Assembly (NCBI GenBank): GCA_900609035.2
Contig: UXAT02000010.1
Span: 1 to 64,000 of the forward strand
Source: Candidatus Defluviicoccus seviourii
Lineage (GTDB): Bacteria; Pseudomonadota; Alphaproteobacteria; Rhodospirillales; Defluviicoccaceae
Direction: 5' to 3'
Length of the DNA: 64,000 bases
Shown here: piece after piece, positions 34,132 through 43,632 of the stretch
Numbering within the stretch: position 1 is the first letter of the stretch
Layout of the letters: each line of letters begins with the position of its first letter
Notes under the pieces: generated by a model
What the model was told of the DNA's origin: nothing
The model's input: only the letters and a program-made list of their open reading frames with translations
The model's database searches: none
Made by a program: the position numbers and the translations under genes

Positions 34132-34818
34132 ATGTGCGGCCGTTATACGCAACTCCGGTCCTGGTCCGAGCTGGTGCAGATCTTCGCCGCCGTGACGGCC
34201 GCGCCGGCGCCGAACGCGCTTGCCCGCTACAACATCGCGCCGACGCAGGATGTTGCCGTCGTTCGCCTGGGCACGGCTGGACGCGAGCTCCTGCCGATGC
34301 GCTGGGGGCTGGTGCCGGCATGGGCGAAGGACGTGCGCATGGGGGTGCGGCTGATCAACGCGCGCGCCGAGACCGCGGCCGAAAAGCCCGCCTTCCGCGC
34401 GGCGATGCGGGCGCGCCGTTGCCTGATCCCGGCCGACGGCTTCTATGAATGGCAGGCGCAGGCAAGCGGGCCGAAATTGCCGTTCCGCATTGCCAGGACC
34501 GACGGTGCGCCCTTCGCTTTTGCTGGCCTGTGGGAACGCTGGCAGTCGCCGGTGGACGGCCAAGTGCTGATGAGCTGCACCATCTTGACGACAGAAGCAA
34601 ATGCCGTGGTGCGGCCGATCCACGATCGGATGCCGGTCATCCTGGCCAGCAGCGATTACGACGCCTGGCTTGACTGCACCGGACAGTCAGCAGCAGCGGT
34701 GCAGGGGCTGCTCGGCCCCTATCCGGCGGCGGCGATGGCAGCGCAGGCGCTGGGGCCTTACGTCAACCGGGTTGCCAACGATGACGCCCGCTGCCTGGCA
34801 GCCCGGCAAGTGGGATAG
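34132..34818 (+). CDS. yedK: SOS-response associated protein YedK/HMCES (abasic-site crosslinker)
   Basis: 228 residues of the SRAP family. Catalytic Cys2 directly after the initiator Met (MCGRYT), Asn76 in INARAET, Glu106 in GFYEW and His164 in RPIHDRMP match the key residues of E. coli YedK. These proteins form thiazolidine crosslinks with abasic sites in single-stranded DNA. Position near lexA fits a DNA-damage role. I find no LexA box in the 126 bases upstream. Because Cys2 must be at the N-terminus, ATG 34132 is certain. Confidence 0.92.
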   Translation: MCGRYTQLRSWSELVQIFAAVTAAPAPNALARYNIAPTQDVAVVRLGTAGRELLPMRWGLVPAWAKDVRMGVRLINARAETAAEKPAFRAAMRARRCLIPADGFYEWQAQASGPKLPFRIARTDGAPFAFAGLWERWQSPVDGQVLMSCTILTTEANAVVRPIHDRMPVILASSDYDAWLDCTGQSAAAVQGLLGPYPAAAMAAQALGPYVNRVANDDARCLAARQVG

Positions 34819-34966
34819 CAACGAGCGTTCGGTCGCGAACCGTAGTCGCAGTTGCCGATGTGAATCGAAGCGAAGAGGAGCAAAAGGAAAGCGCCTGCGA
34901 TAACTTGCGCGCGCTATAGCCCGTACCAATGTCGATGCGAGGGAAGACGTAGCGAGGGAGGCGATA

Positions 34967-35329
34967 ATGGCTGCCATGCAATCGAAGTCGTTTATGCGTC
35001 CCGATGAAATTCGCGAATTCGACAAGGGTTTGCTCGAATTGGTCAACTTGGGCGGTGTTGCATTTGGCCGCGGCACGTTTCAGCCGGGCTGGAAATGGTC
35101 GACCAGCGTCAAGCCACTCGTACAGACCGCGAGTTGCGAGGCACCACACCTTCAATATCATATTGCCGGCCGGCTGCGGGTCAGGATGGACGACGGCAGC
35201 GAGCAGGAGTTCGGTCCGGGCGAGGTGTCGCTTCTGCCGCCCGGTCACGACGCCTGGGTGGTGGGTGACGCGCCCGTAGTGGTGCTCGATATCTCCGGCA
35301 TGGTCGATTACGCAAAGCCGGCGCATTAA
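34967..35329 (+). CDS. Cupin domain protein
   Basis: 120 residues, a single small beta-barrel. After a short N-terminal helix comes GRGTFQPGWKWSTSVKP, then CEAPHLQYHIAGRLRVRM (cupin motif 1 region) and the motif 2 segment FGPGEVSLLPPGHDAWVVGD with its His. Metal ligands are partly kept (His residues in PHLQYHI and PPGHDAW). Such stand-alone cupins are often sensors or small oxygenase-like proteins, and the substrate cannot be told. Strong ribosome-binding site GAGGGAGG. Monocistronic. Confidence 0.75.
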   Translation: MAAMQSKSFMRPDEIREFDKGLLELVNLGGVAFGRGTFQPGWKWSTSVKPLVQTASCEAPHLQYHIAGRLRVRMDDGSEQEFGPGEVSLLPPGHDAWVVGDAPVVVLDISGMVDYAKPAH

Positions 35330-35668
35330 GCGGCGGCAACGGTTCGATTGCGCGTCACGACGGCCGTCCGCACGGGTGCGCGCGGCGGTGGTGCTGTCGT
35401 CGTCCGCAGGCACGTGTGTGTCGCGGAGGCCTGATGTGCACGGCAAAGTGGCCGGGCCGGCACGTGGCCCGGCCAAGGTGGTGCCTGAAGTTGTTAGGCG
35501 GAGGCGATTTGCCTCGTGCCCCCGCGTCCAGCACGTTACGCGGCCGACGTGCCTGCAACAGTGACGGCGATCACGGCCCCGATCGCGACCGCCGACGGCA
35601 GGGGTTGCGATTATGGCGGATGAGGCCGCATACTCTTGGCCCAACAGGGAAAGAGGGCACCGCAAGCG
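35330..35668. other. Intergenic stretch with a strong GC hairpin
   Basis: TGGCCGGGCC (35449-35458) pairs perfectly with GGCCCGGCCA (35466-35475) across a 7-base loop, 120 bases after the cupin stop. No T-run follows, so it is either a weak terminator or a structured RNA end. No convincing gene on either strand. A kinase promoter should be in 35500-35668, but none stands out. Confidence 0.4.
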
Positions 35669-37387
35669 ATGGCGGATGCTGGCAGCGCGCTGAAGGCCTA
35701 TGTCGACGGGCAGCTGTCGCTGGAGGCACTTCTGGGTTGGGTCGACCGGCTGGTCGCTGCCGGTGACGACGAGCGGGAGAACATGGCGGCGCTAATCGGT
35801 GATCCCGGTTGGCGTGTGCAACTCGGCCCCGATGTTGCAGCCACGATCGAGCGCCGGCTCGTGGCCGGCCGAGGATCGGCGCCCGCACCAATGCAGCCGA
35901 GCGACGGCGACGAAATGACCGAGATCGTGAACCCGAACGGCGGGGAGTTCCGTGTCGGCGCCACCGTCCGCGGCCGTTTCGAGCTCGTCGAGGAACTCGG
36001 CGAGGGCGGCATGAGCAAGGTCTTCAAGGCCTTGGACCGGGTTCGCGCCGAAGCGAAGGACCGCCAGCCGTACGTCGCCATCAAGGTCTTGTCGCAGGTG
36101 GTGCGGCAGAGCCCGCACTCGGTGATCGCCCTACAGCGGGAGGCGAAGAAAGCGCTCAGCCTTGCGCACCCGAACATCGTGCGCGTCTACGACTTCGACC
36201 GCGCCGGCCCAAACTTCTACATGACGATGGAGTACTTGCGCGGCCGCTCGCTCGACAAGATCATCCGCGCGCCCGGATACGCGGGCTTGCCGCTCGAGCG
36301 TGTGCTGGCGCTGATCGAGCCGGCCGCAGCGGCGTTAAGCCATGCCCATCAGAACGGCATCGTTCACGCTGACTTGAAGCCGAGCAACATCTTCCTCACC
36401 GATGATGAGCAGGTGAAGGTCATCGACTTCGGTATCGCCCGCGCGATCGAGGAACCGGGCGCCGACGGCGAGCGGACGGTGTTCGATCCTTCCGTGCTGG
36501 GCGCGCTCACGCCGCGCTACGCCAGCCCCGAACAATGTGCGGGTGCGCCGGCCGATCGGCGCGACGATGTCTATGCGTTCGCCTGTGTCATCTACGAGCT
36601 GTTGACGGGCAAGCATCCATTCGATGGCTTGTCGGGATTGCAGGCGCACGTCCGTCACGTGCAGCCGGCGCGCCCGCCGATGCTGGATCTGCGGCACTGG
36701 GAGGTGCTTAAGCGCGGCTTCGCGTTCGACCGCACGGCACGGACGGCAAGCGTCGCCGAATTGATCGCCGGGCTGAAGCGCGGCGGCGGCTGGCTCACCG
36801 GGCCCAGGATTGCCGCCGCTGTCGCGGCCTTGGTTGTGGTCGGCGCCCTGGTCGGCGCGGCGGCCCTGTTCCTCCTTCCCGGAGACGAGCGCAGCGCAAG
36901 CACTCCACCAACGCAGCCGCCAATGCCGGCGCCAACGCCGGTTGAAGTGGTCACGCCGTCGCCGCCGGTCACGCAACCGCCGCAGCCGATCGCCGTCAGC
37001 CCGCCGCTGCCAAGTGCCGTGCTGCCAAGTGCCGTGCTGCCAAGCGCCGTGCAGCCGAGTGCCCTGGTGCCAGAGGTTCCTCTTGTGGTGAGGACACCTC
37101 CCGAGCCTGCGGGCGAGGCACCACCTGCGGAAGGCAAGGCGATCGAAGTGCCTCCGGCCGCGACCGCCGTCATTGCACCACCGCAGCCGCCGAAGCCGAG
37201 TGCGGCACCGCAACGGCCGCAGAAGGCTGCCGCACCGCCAGCCGCGGCGAAGAAGAAGGAGGAACCGCGGCCACCGGCGCAGAGCCGGCCCGCCGCCGGC
37301 CGTTGCCAGGATATTCTCACCCGAATCCAGCTCGGCGAACCGCTATCGGCGAGCGATCGAAGAGTCCTAAGGGAGGAGTGTCAATGA
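35669..37387 (+). CDS. Membrane Ser/Thr protein kinase with Pro-rich extracytoplasmic region
   Basis: 572 residues. An N-terminal helical region (1-90) precedes a Hanks-type kinase domain (about 100-360): glycine loop LGEGGMSKV, Lys139 in VAIKVL, catalytic loop HADLKPSN (Asp235; Ala replaces the usual Arg of HRD), DFG at 253-255 and the APE-like ASPEQ. A transmembrane helix (380-403) leads to a long Pro/Ala tail with four PSAV-type repeats, and finally a small motif RCQDILTRIQLGEPLSASDR ending in a second Cys. HAD instead of HRD suggests activity without classical activation-loop control. ATG 35669 after GAGGG; an in-frame TTG at 35636 is less likely. Overlaps the next gene by ATGA. Confidence 0.85.
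   Translation: MADAGSALKAYVDGQLSLEALLGWVDRLVAAGDDERENMAALIGDPGWRVQLGPDVAATIERRLVAGRGSAPAPMQPSDGDEMTEIVNPNGGEFRVGATVRGRFELVEELGEGGMSKVFKALDRVRAEAKDRQPYVAIKVLSQVVRQSPHSVIALQREAKKALSLAHPNIVRVYDFDRAGPNFYMTMEYLRGRSLDKIIRAPGYAGLPLERVLALIEPAAAALSHAHQNGIVHADLKPSNIFLTDDEQVKVIDFGIARAIEEPGADGERTVFDPSVLGALTPRYASPEQCAGAPADRRDDVYAFACVIYELLTGKHPFDGLSGLQAHVRHVQPARPPMLDLRHWEVLKRGFAFDRTARTASVAELIAGLKRGGGWLTGPRIAAAVAALVVVGALVGAAALFLLPGDERSASTPPTQPPMPAPTPVEVVTPSPPVTQPPQPIAVSPPLPSAVLPSAVLPSAVQPSALVPEVPLVVRTPPEPAGEAPPAEGKAIEVPPAATAVIAPPQPPKPSAAPQRPQKAAAPPAAAKKKEEPRPPAQSRPAAGRCQDILTRIQLGEPLSASDRRVLREECQ
37007..37066 (+). repeat. Four 15 bp tandem units inside the kinase gene
   Basis: Units CTGCCAAGTGCCGTG (37007-37021), the same again (37022-37036), then versions with one and four changes. 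They encode repeated L/Q-P-S-A-V/L in the extracytoplasmic linker. Whole-codon units mean copy changes keep the frame. Confidence 0.85.
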
Positions 37388-38697
37388 TCAAGCAAACGCT
37401 GGTAACCTGTGCTGCCGTCCTTTGGCTTAGCGCCTGCGGGTCATCAACGCCGGCAGGATCGATGGGCGACAAGGCCGCCGCGCCTGCGCCTGCAACCGCC
37501 CAAAGTGCTCCGGCCGGAGGCGTGGCTGCGCCGCCGCCCGCAGCCGCAGCTGCTCCTGCCGCGCCTGCAGCCGCAGCCCCCCCTGCGCCGATCACGGCCC
37601 TGCCCTATGAGGAGGCGTTCCTCAAGGCAGCCAACACGCTGTTCTCCGGCGCCCAACTGCAGGGGCGGGAAGGCGATCCGGGCGGCCGGCATCTCCTCGT
37701 CATCGATCCGCTGGTCGATGGCGTCACCGGCAACCAAGTGGCTGCGACCCGCTCGATGGAGGCACGACTGGTCGATCTCGCGCGCGCGCAGTATCCGCAA
37801 TTCGACGTCCAGCCATTCACGTCCTCGACCGTCGCGGCGCAGCCGATCGTGTTTGTCGGCACGTTCACCGGCGTGAACGACCAGGGCAAGACGGCAGGGC
37901 AGCGCGATGCGTATCGCATCTGCTTCGCGCTTGCCGACCTCAAGTCCGGCAAGATCGTCGCCAAGAGCCGGGTGTTCTCCACGATGGAAGGTGTCGACAC
38001 GACGCCGACGCCGGCCTTTCGCGACAGCCCGGCGTGGGTCAAGGACGAGGCGACCGAGGCCTACATCAAGACCTGCCAGGCGACGAAGATCGGCGACTCG
38101 CTCGACCCCGCTTATGTTGATCGCATCCTCGCTGCAGCGCTGATCAGCGATGCGATCGAGGCCTACGACGCGCGCCGCTATCAAGATGCGCTCGAGCTTT
38201 ACACGTCAGCCCAGGGCCTGCCCGCCGGCGATCAGCTGCGCGTGCACAACGGGATCTACCTCAGCAACTGGATGCTGGGCCGGCGCGACGCGGCAATGGT
38301 GGCGTTCGGCCAGCTCATCGACTTCGGCCTCGCCAATCAGCGCATCGCAGTGAAGTTCCTGTTCAAGCCCGGCTCGACCGCGTTCTGGCCCGACCCGAAG
38401 GTGAGCGCACCCTACACGTTCTGGCTGCGGGAGATTGCAGCGCGCGGCGCGAAATCCGGCTCGTGCCTGGAAATCACCGGCCACACCAGCCCGACCGGAC
38501 CGGAGCCGCTGAACGAACGGTTGTCGCTGCTGCGTGCCGAGGTGATCAAGAAGCGGCTCGATGCCAGCGCGCCGGCGCTTGCCGGGCGCACGATTGCCAA
38601 CGGTGTCGGCTCGCGCGAGGCGCTGGTCGGCAACGGCCGCGACGATCTGACCGATGCGCTTGACCGCCGGGTCGAATTCAAGGTCATCGGCTGCTGA
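37384..38697 (+). CDS. OmpA-like lipoprotein, partner of the Ser/Thr kinase
   Basis: 437 residues. The lipoprotein signal ends in LSAC (Cys18), then an Ala/Pro-rich linker (20-75). A middle domain contains LPYEEAFLKAANTLFS and later helical TPR-like segments (AIEAYDARRYQDALELYTSA). The C-terminal third ends in an OmpA/peptidoglycan-binding-like domain: CLEITGHTSPTGPEPLNERL, RAEVIKKRL and DRRVEFKV. It starts inside the kinase stop codon (ATGA) with GGGAGGAG in front. The coupling suggests that it is the periplasmic sensor or target of the kinase. Similar kinase-lipoprotein pairs accompany some type VI secretion loci, but no secretion genes are here. Confidence 0.72.
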   Translation: MIKQTLVTCAAVLWLSACGSSTPAGSMGDKAAAPAPATAQSAPAGGVAAPPPAAAAAPAAPAAAAPPAPITALPYEEAFLKAANTLFSGAQLQGREGDPGGRHLLVIDPLVDGVTGNQVAATRSMEARLVDLARAQYPQFDVQPFTSSTVAAQPIVFVGTFTGVNDQGKTAGQRDAYRICFALADLKSGKIVAKSRVFSTMEGVDTTPTPAFRDSPAWVKDEATEAYIKTCQATKIGDSLDPAYVDRILAAALISDAIEAYDARRYQDALELYTSAQGLPAGDQLRVHNGIYLSNWMLGRRDAAMVAFGQLIDFGLANQRIAVKFLFKPGSTAFWPDPKVSAPYTFWLREIAARGAKSGSCLEITGHTSPTGPEPLNERLSLLRAEVIKKRLDASAPALAGRTIANGVGSREALVGNGRDDLTDALDRRVEFKVIGC

Positions 38698-38720
38698 ACC
38701 GCCCCGCCCCGCTCGCTCGT

Positions 38721-38742
38721 CCCCGCCGGCGATAAGGCGGGG
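38721..38742. terminator. GC inverted repeat between convergent lipoprotein gene and treY
   Basis: CCCCGCC (38721-38727) pairs with GGCGGGG (38736-38742) across 8 bases. T-run lacking, so a weak candidate for a shared terminator. Confidence 0.35.
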
Positions 38743-38813
38743 GCGGGCAGGCCTGCTTAGTCCTCGGCAGCGCCGGGGACGCCAAGCCGCGGCGCTCGCC
38801 GTCGTTGCTGGCG

Positions 38814-41762
38814 TCATGGGCCGAAGGCAAAATCCCCGATGCCGCGCATCCAGACGCCGACCGGGAACGTCGATAAGAGGTCGGCCACAGGAAGGCGGAC
38901 AGTACCATCGCTGCCGGTGCCGGTTGCGAGTGGCGCGCCGGTGAACGCGTTGTGCCAACCCTCAGTCGCGTCCGCCTCCGGCACCAGGACGTCGGTCCCC
39001 TGCCACGGCGTCGCGCCGACGGGCCAGCCATCGGCTGACCCGTTCCACGCCGCGACGAGGCGCGGCACGATCACCAGGAGGGCGGAATGGTCGTGCGTGC
39101 GCTGGAACGCGCCCAGGTTTTCGGCATGCGCTCCCTCAGTGGCGACCGGCTTATAGCTCCCTTGCTCGAACAGGGCCGGCGCGGCGCGGCGCGCGTCCAG
39201 CAACCGCCAGCTGACAAACAGCTTGACGCGACCGCTCGGCCAGTCCGCAAGCAGCTCGGCGAGCCATGCCGCATCGATGCCCTTGCGCCAGTCGTGGCGC
39301 AGTGCCCGCAGTTTTTTCCTGCGCTCGCCGAAATCGACCGGCCGCCGGTTGTCCGGATCGACGAGGCTTAAGTCCCACAGCTCGCAGCCCTGGTAGACGT
39401 CGGGCACGCCGGGCGATGTCAATTTCAGCGTCGTCTGCGCCAGTGAGTTGACGACGCCGATGCGCGCCGCCCGCCGTGCGAAGGCGGAGAAGGCATCGAC
39501 GAACAGGTTGCGGCCGCTGACGTCGAGCGCGCGGTCAACGAAGTGCATCAACGCCTGTTCGTAGGCCGCGTCCGGGTTGATCCAACTGGAGTGGGCCTTG
39601 CCCTCACGGACCGCCTTCAGCATGAATTCGCGCATCCGATCGCGAAAGGCGGACATGGCGTCGGCATCGGCCTCATGATCTGCCATCAGTTCGGTCGGCC
39701 ATGCGCCGAGCAGGACCTGATAGAAGAGATACTCGTCATTCTCGCTGGGGGCCGGCACGTCGTTGACATCCGATCGATGCCGGCGGTTCTGCGTCGACCA
39801 GCGCTGCACGCCTTCGGCCCAGTCCTCGACCAGTTCGGACAGCCCGCTGATGCGGGCGCGGACGTCCTCGCCGCGCTTGGTATCGTGCGTCGCGGTGCTC
39901 AGCATCGCGTTCGGCCAATGCCGCGCCGCATGCTGCTGGCTGCGGTGAAAGGCGCCGGTGGTGGTGCCGAAGCGTGTCGGCTCGCCGCCGACCTCGTTCA
40001 GGGAGATGAGGCGATTGTAGCGATAGAAGGCTGTGTCCTCGACCCCCTTCGCCATCACCGCGCCGGTGTATTGCTGGAACTTCATCGCCAGCCGGCCGAC
40101 CTCGCGCCGGTTCAGCGCGGGTGCGCGACCGCGGCCGATGTCGGTGGTCAGCAGGCTGAGCAGGAAGTCGAAAACGGTGAGGTCCGAGCGGTCGCTGCGC
40201 CGGCGCCCGTGTGCCACCGCCCAGTCAAGGTCGCGGCGGTCCTCGGCGCGGATGCCGTGCCAGTCGACATAGGTGCGGTAGACCGGAAAACAGGCGACGA
40301 TCTCGCGCAGGGCCTGGCGCAGTCCGACCAGGGTGAAATCACGGGTGAACCAGTCGCTCTCTGTTAGGTGATTGATTTCGTTAGCGAGAACCCGAAGTTC
40401 GCTGGCCAGTTCCTGCTCCATCGCCAGCTTGCGGCCGCTATAGGCGATCTCGTGAAAGTCCTGCCGTGCGCCAATGAATTCTTCGTAGCAGCGGGAGAGC
40501 TGAGCCTCTGCCTCCGGATTGACGAACAACGCGTTGACGGCGTTCAGATAGTCATAGCCCGTGGTGCCGGCGATCGGCCAATCGGTGGGCAGCGACTCGT
40601 GCTGGGCGATGATCTTCTCGACGACGACATACAGCCGGGCCGGTTCGCCCTCGGCGCTCGTTTCGGCCCGCCCTTGTCGGAACCGCTGTTGCAGCCGTTC
40701 CAAGTACTGCCGCGGATCGAACAGCCCGTCGATGTGGTCGATGCGCAGGCCGTGGACGCGGCCCTCATCGATCCACTGGAAGACCAGCCGGTGGATGGCG
40801 TCGAAGACCTCGGGCATCTCGACGCGGATGCCGGCAAGATCGTTGATCTGAAAGAAGCGGCGATAGTTGATCTCTTCGGCAGCGACGCGCCAGTAAGCGA
40901 GCCGGAAATGCTGCGCTTCCAGCAACTGGTGCAGGCGACGGAACGACGCCGGATCCCCGGGTATGCCGTTGATCTCGGCGATCACCGCATCAAGGTGCTC
41001 GCGCAACCGTGGTTGGTTGCGCAACGCCTCTGCCAGGTCACCGCGCAGCCGCTCGGCCAGCGCAAACCGTGACAGGCGCGCCGGGCGTGTGCGTGTCGGC
41101 CGGCGCAGCTCATCAAAACCGGCGGCGAGCAGGGCCAGCCGGCCATCGCGGGCTGGGTCAGTATTCTCGCCGTGCAACAGACGCTCGATCGCCGGCCGCA
41201 GGATGCGCCCGAAAGTGCCCGGCGTCAGCGGCAGGCGGTTCTCGTAGTACCAGATGCTGAAGCCGTCGTTGCCGTCGTCGAGCTTCAGCTTCAGTTCGCC
41301 GTTGCTCAGGATCGCGCCATAGGCGTCGCCCAGCAACGGCACCAGCAGCTTGCCGTGCAACTCCGGCTTCGCCGGCCGCCAGTCGAAATCGAAGTATTCA
41401 GCGTACTGGGAGTCCTCACCCCAGGTGAGAACATCGAGGAACCGTTGGTTCTCCGCACCGAAGATGCCGACATGATTGGGCACGAAATCGAGGATTTGCC
41501 CCATGCCGTGCGCGGAAAGCGCGCCGCACAATGCGGCGAAGCTCTCGCTGTCGCCGATCTCCGGATTGATCGCATTGTGATCGATGATGTCGTAGCCGTG
41601 TTGGCTGCCCGGCCGGGCTTTCAGGTAGGGCGACGCGTAGATGTGGCTGATCCCGAGTTCGGCCAAATAGGGCACGATCGCCATCGCATCGGCGAAGGTG
41701 AAGCCGCTGTGGAACTGCAAGCGGTAGGTGGCGCGCGGAATGGTGGGGCAGGAGGCCGGCAT
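38814..41762 (-). CDS. treY: Maltooligosyl trehalose synthase
   Basis: 982 residues, GH13 family. Opening PRATYRLQFHSGFTFADA is diagnostic of TreY. Catalytic residues are the Asp in HGLRIDHIDGLFDP, the Glu in YVVVEKIIAQHE and the Asp in STATHDTKRGED. It rearranges the reducing-end alpha-1,4 bond of maltodextrins to the trehalose-type alpha-1,1 bond. ATG 41762 is chosen because GAAAGGA lies six bases upstream; two TTG codons precede it in frame. It starts 11 bases after treZ on the same strand. Long but without frameshift. Confidence 0.95.
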   Translation of the reverse strand: MPASCPTIPRATYRLQFHSGFTFADAMAIVPYLAELGISHIYASPYLKARPGSQHGYDIIDHNAINPEIGDSESFAALCGALSAHGMGQILDFVPNHVGIFGAENQRFLDVLTWGEDSQYAEYFDFDWRPAKPELHGKLLVPLLGDAYGAILSNGELKLKLDDGNDGFSIWYYENRLPLTPGTFGRILRPAIERLLHGENTDPARDGRLALLAAGFDELRRPTRTRPARLSRFALAERLRGDLAEALRNQPRLREHLDAVIAEINGIPGDPASFRRLHQLLEAQHFRLAYWRVAAEEINYRRFFQINDLAGIRVEMPEVFDAIHRLVFQWIDEGRVHGLRIDHIDGLFDPRQYLERLQQRFRQGRAETSAEGEPARLYVVVEKIIAQHESLPTDWPIAGTTGYDYLNAVNALFVNPEAEAQLSRCYEEFIGARQDFHEIAYSGRKLAMEQELASELRVLANEINHLTESDWFTRDFTLVGLRQALREIVACFPVYRTYVDWHGIRAEDRRDLDWAVAHGRRRSDRSDLTVFDFLLSLLTTDIGRGRAPALNRREVGRLAMKFQQYTGAVMAKGVEDTAFYRYNRLISLNEVGGEPTRFGTTTGAFHRSQQHAARHWPNAMLSTATHDTKRGEDVRARISGLSELVEDWAEGVQRWSTQNRRHRSDVNDVPAPSENDEYLFYQVLLGAWPTELMADHEADADAMSAFRDRMREFMLKAVREGKAHSSWINPDAAYEQALMHFVDRALDVSGRNLFVDAFSAFARRAARIGVVNSLAQTTLKLTSPGVPDVYQGCELWDLSLVDPDNRRPVDFGERRKKLRALRHDWRKGIDAAWLAELLADWPSGRVKLFVSWRLLDARRAAPALFEQGSYKPVATEGAHAENLGAFQRTHDHSALLVIVPRLVAAWNGSADGWPVGATPWQGTDVLVPEADATEGWHNAFTGAPLATGTGSDGTVRLPVADLLSTFPVGVWMRGIGDFAFGP

Positions 41763-41773
41763 CAACAATCCTT

Positions 41774-43609
41774 TCAGGTGGCTTCAGTGAGGCGCCACGA
41801 CACCGACCAGGGCGCGAGCTGCCCGGTGCCGGCGGCGATCGCCACAACCTCGAATACGACCCGCCCGGTCGCGCGGGTCGATGGCGCCGGTTTCGGGTCC
41901 GGGCCGAGATTGGTGCGCAGTGAAAGGATTGTGCCATCGCCGAGACGCCACTCGGCGGCGATGGCTGTCCCGTCCCGCCACAAGACGCGGCCGGCGTGGC
42001 CGGCTATGCCCTTCAGCCGCGGCGCGATCTCCCGCTTCCGCAAGGCAAGCAGGCGGCGATAATAGTCGAGCATAGCGGCGTGTTCAGGCTTTTCGCGCTT
42101 TTTCCAATCGAGGATCGAGGCGCGAAACGTCGCTTCTGCCGTCGGGTCGGGAATGCGTGCCCGCGCCTCTGGGTCCTCGAAGGCGGGGAACTTGCTGAAC
42201 TCCCGGCGGCGGCCCTCGCGGACGGCATCACGCAGGTCCTCGCCCAAATCGCAGAAGAAGAGGAACGGCTCCGGTGCGGCCCACTCTTCGCCCATGAACA
42301 ACAAGGGCGGTGACGGTGCGAGGAGCAGGACCGCGGCGGCTGCGCGCAGCGGTGCCGGTTCCGTCAGTGCCGACAGCCGCTCGCCGAAGGCACGGTTGCC
42401 GACCTGATCGTGGTTCTGGACGAAATTGACAAACGCCGTCGGCGGCAGATCGGCGCTCGGTTCACCCCGCGTCTCGCCGCCACGGAACGGCGATGGATCG
42501 CCCTGGTAGGCGAAGCCTGAGGTGAGGCAGCGGGCAAGGTGCCGGCCCGGGTCATCGGCATAGTCGGCGTAGTAGCCCTCGCCCTCCCCGGTGAGGAGGA
42601 CATGAAAGGCATGGTGGCAATCGTCGTTCCACTGCGCGACGTAGCGCGGCGGCTGCCGGCCGGGTGTCCGCTGCAGGTGGTGCGCTTCGTTGTCGTCGTT
42701 CTCCAGGACCAGATGGACCTGCCGGTCACCAGGAATGGCCGCGTAGACGCACTCGGCGATCGCTTCCAGGATGTGCTGAGGCGAGCGGTCGTCGATGGCG
42801 TGCACGGCGTCGAGCCGCAAGCCGTCGAAGCGGTACTCGCTCAACCAGTAGACGGCGTTTTCGATAAAGAACTCACGCACCCAGTGGCTGTCGGCGCCGT
42901 CGAAATTGATTGCCGCGCCCCAGGGCGTGTGCCGCTCCGCATCGAAGAACCGCTTGGCGTAAACGTGGAGGTAATTCCCCTCCGGCCCGAAGTGGTTATA
43001 GACGACGTCGAGGAGCACCATCAGGCCGCGGGCATGGGCGGCGTCGATCAGCGCCTTCAGGTCTTCAGGCCGCCCGTAGCGGGCATCCGGCGCGAAGAGC
43101 AGAACGCCGTCGTAGCCCCAGTCGCGGGCGCCGGGGAAATCGGCGACGGGCATCAGCTCGATCGCGGTAATCCCGAGCTCGACGAGGGCATCGAGCCGGC
43201 TCTCGACGCCGGCATACGTCCCTTCCGTTGAGAACGTGCCGATGTGCAGCTCATAGATGACGGCCTCGTGCCACGGACGCCCGCGCCAGTCGTTGCAGCG
43301 CCACGTATACGCGTCGGCGTCGATCAGTTCGCTGGCGCCGTGAACATCGTCCGGCTGGAAGCGCGACGCCGGGTCGGGAACCTTGAGATCGCCATCGATC
43401 CGGTAGCTATACCGCGCGCCGGCCCGGACTCCAGCGACGAAGTGCTCGCACCAGCCGTCGGCGCCGCGAAGCAGCGGCACCTCCGCCGTCACGTCCGGAC
43501 CATCGAGACAGAGCGCAATCTTCTGGCAATCCGGCGCCCAAAGACGAAACTGGGCGCCGCCATCGCGCAGCTGTGCTCCGAAAACGGGCGTTCTGGGCTC
43601 TGTCCCCAT
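41774..43609 (-). CDS. treZ: Malto-oligosyltrehalose trehalohydrolase
   Basis: 611 residues. N-terminal beta-sandwich (FGAQLRDGGAQFRLWAP) and GH13 barrel with nucleophile Asp in FDGLRLDAVHAIDD, acid Glu in LVLENDDNEAHHL and Asp in FVQNHDQVGNRAFG. It releases free trehalose from TreY product. The start is set at ATG 43609 with AGAGGAAGGG before it rather than the in-frame upstream start at 43636. Middle gene of glgX-treZ-treY (gaps 23 and 11 bases), the standard starch/glycogen to trehalose route. Confidence 0.95.
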   Translation of the reverse strand: MGTEPRTPVFGAQLRDGGAQFRLWAPDCQKIALCLDGPDVTAEVPLLRGADGWCEHFVAGVRAGARYSYRIDGDLKVPDPASRFQPDDVHGASELIDADAYTWRCNDWRGRPWHEAVIYELHIGTFSTEGTYAGVESRLDALVELGITAIELMPVADFPGARDWGYDGVLLFAPDARYGRPEDLKALIDAAHARGLMVLLDVVYNHFGPEGNYLHVYAKRFFDAERHTPWGAAINFDGADSHWVREFFIENAVYWLSEYRFDGLRLDAVHAIDDRSPQHILEAIAECVYAAIPGDRQVHLVLENDDNEAHHLQRTPGRQPPRYVAQWNDDCHHAFHVLLTGEGEGYYADYADDPGRHLARCLTSGFAYQGDPSPFRGGETRGEPSADLPPTAFVNFVQNHDQVGNRAFGERLSALTEPAPLRAAAAVLLLAPSPPLLFMGEEWAAPEPFLFFCDLGEDLRDAVREGRRREFSKFPAFEDPEARARIPDPTAEATFRASILDWKKREKPEHAAMLDYYRRLLALRKREIAPRLKGIAGHAGRVLWRDGTAIAAEWRLGDGTILSLRTNLGPDPKPAPSTRATGRVVFEVVAIAAGTGQLAPWSVSWRLTEAT

Positions 43610-43632
43610 CGTCCCTTCCTCTTTCTTGCCAC

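Noticed and set aside
39543-40367. 274-codon plus-strand frame opposite treY
   Set aside because: Shadow in a GC-rich gene; treY has all catalytic motifs in frame.
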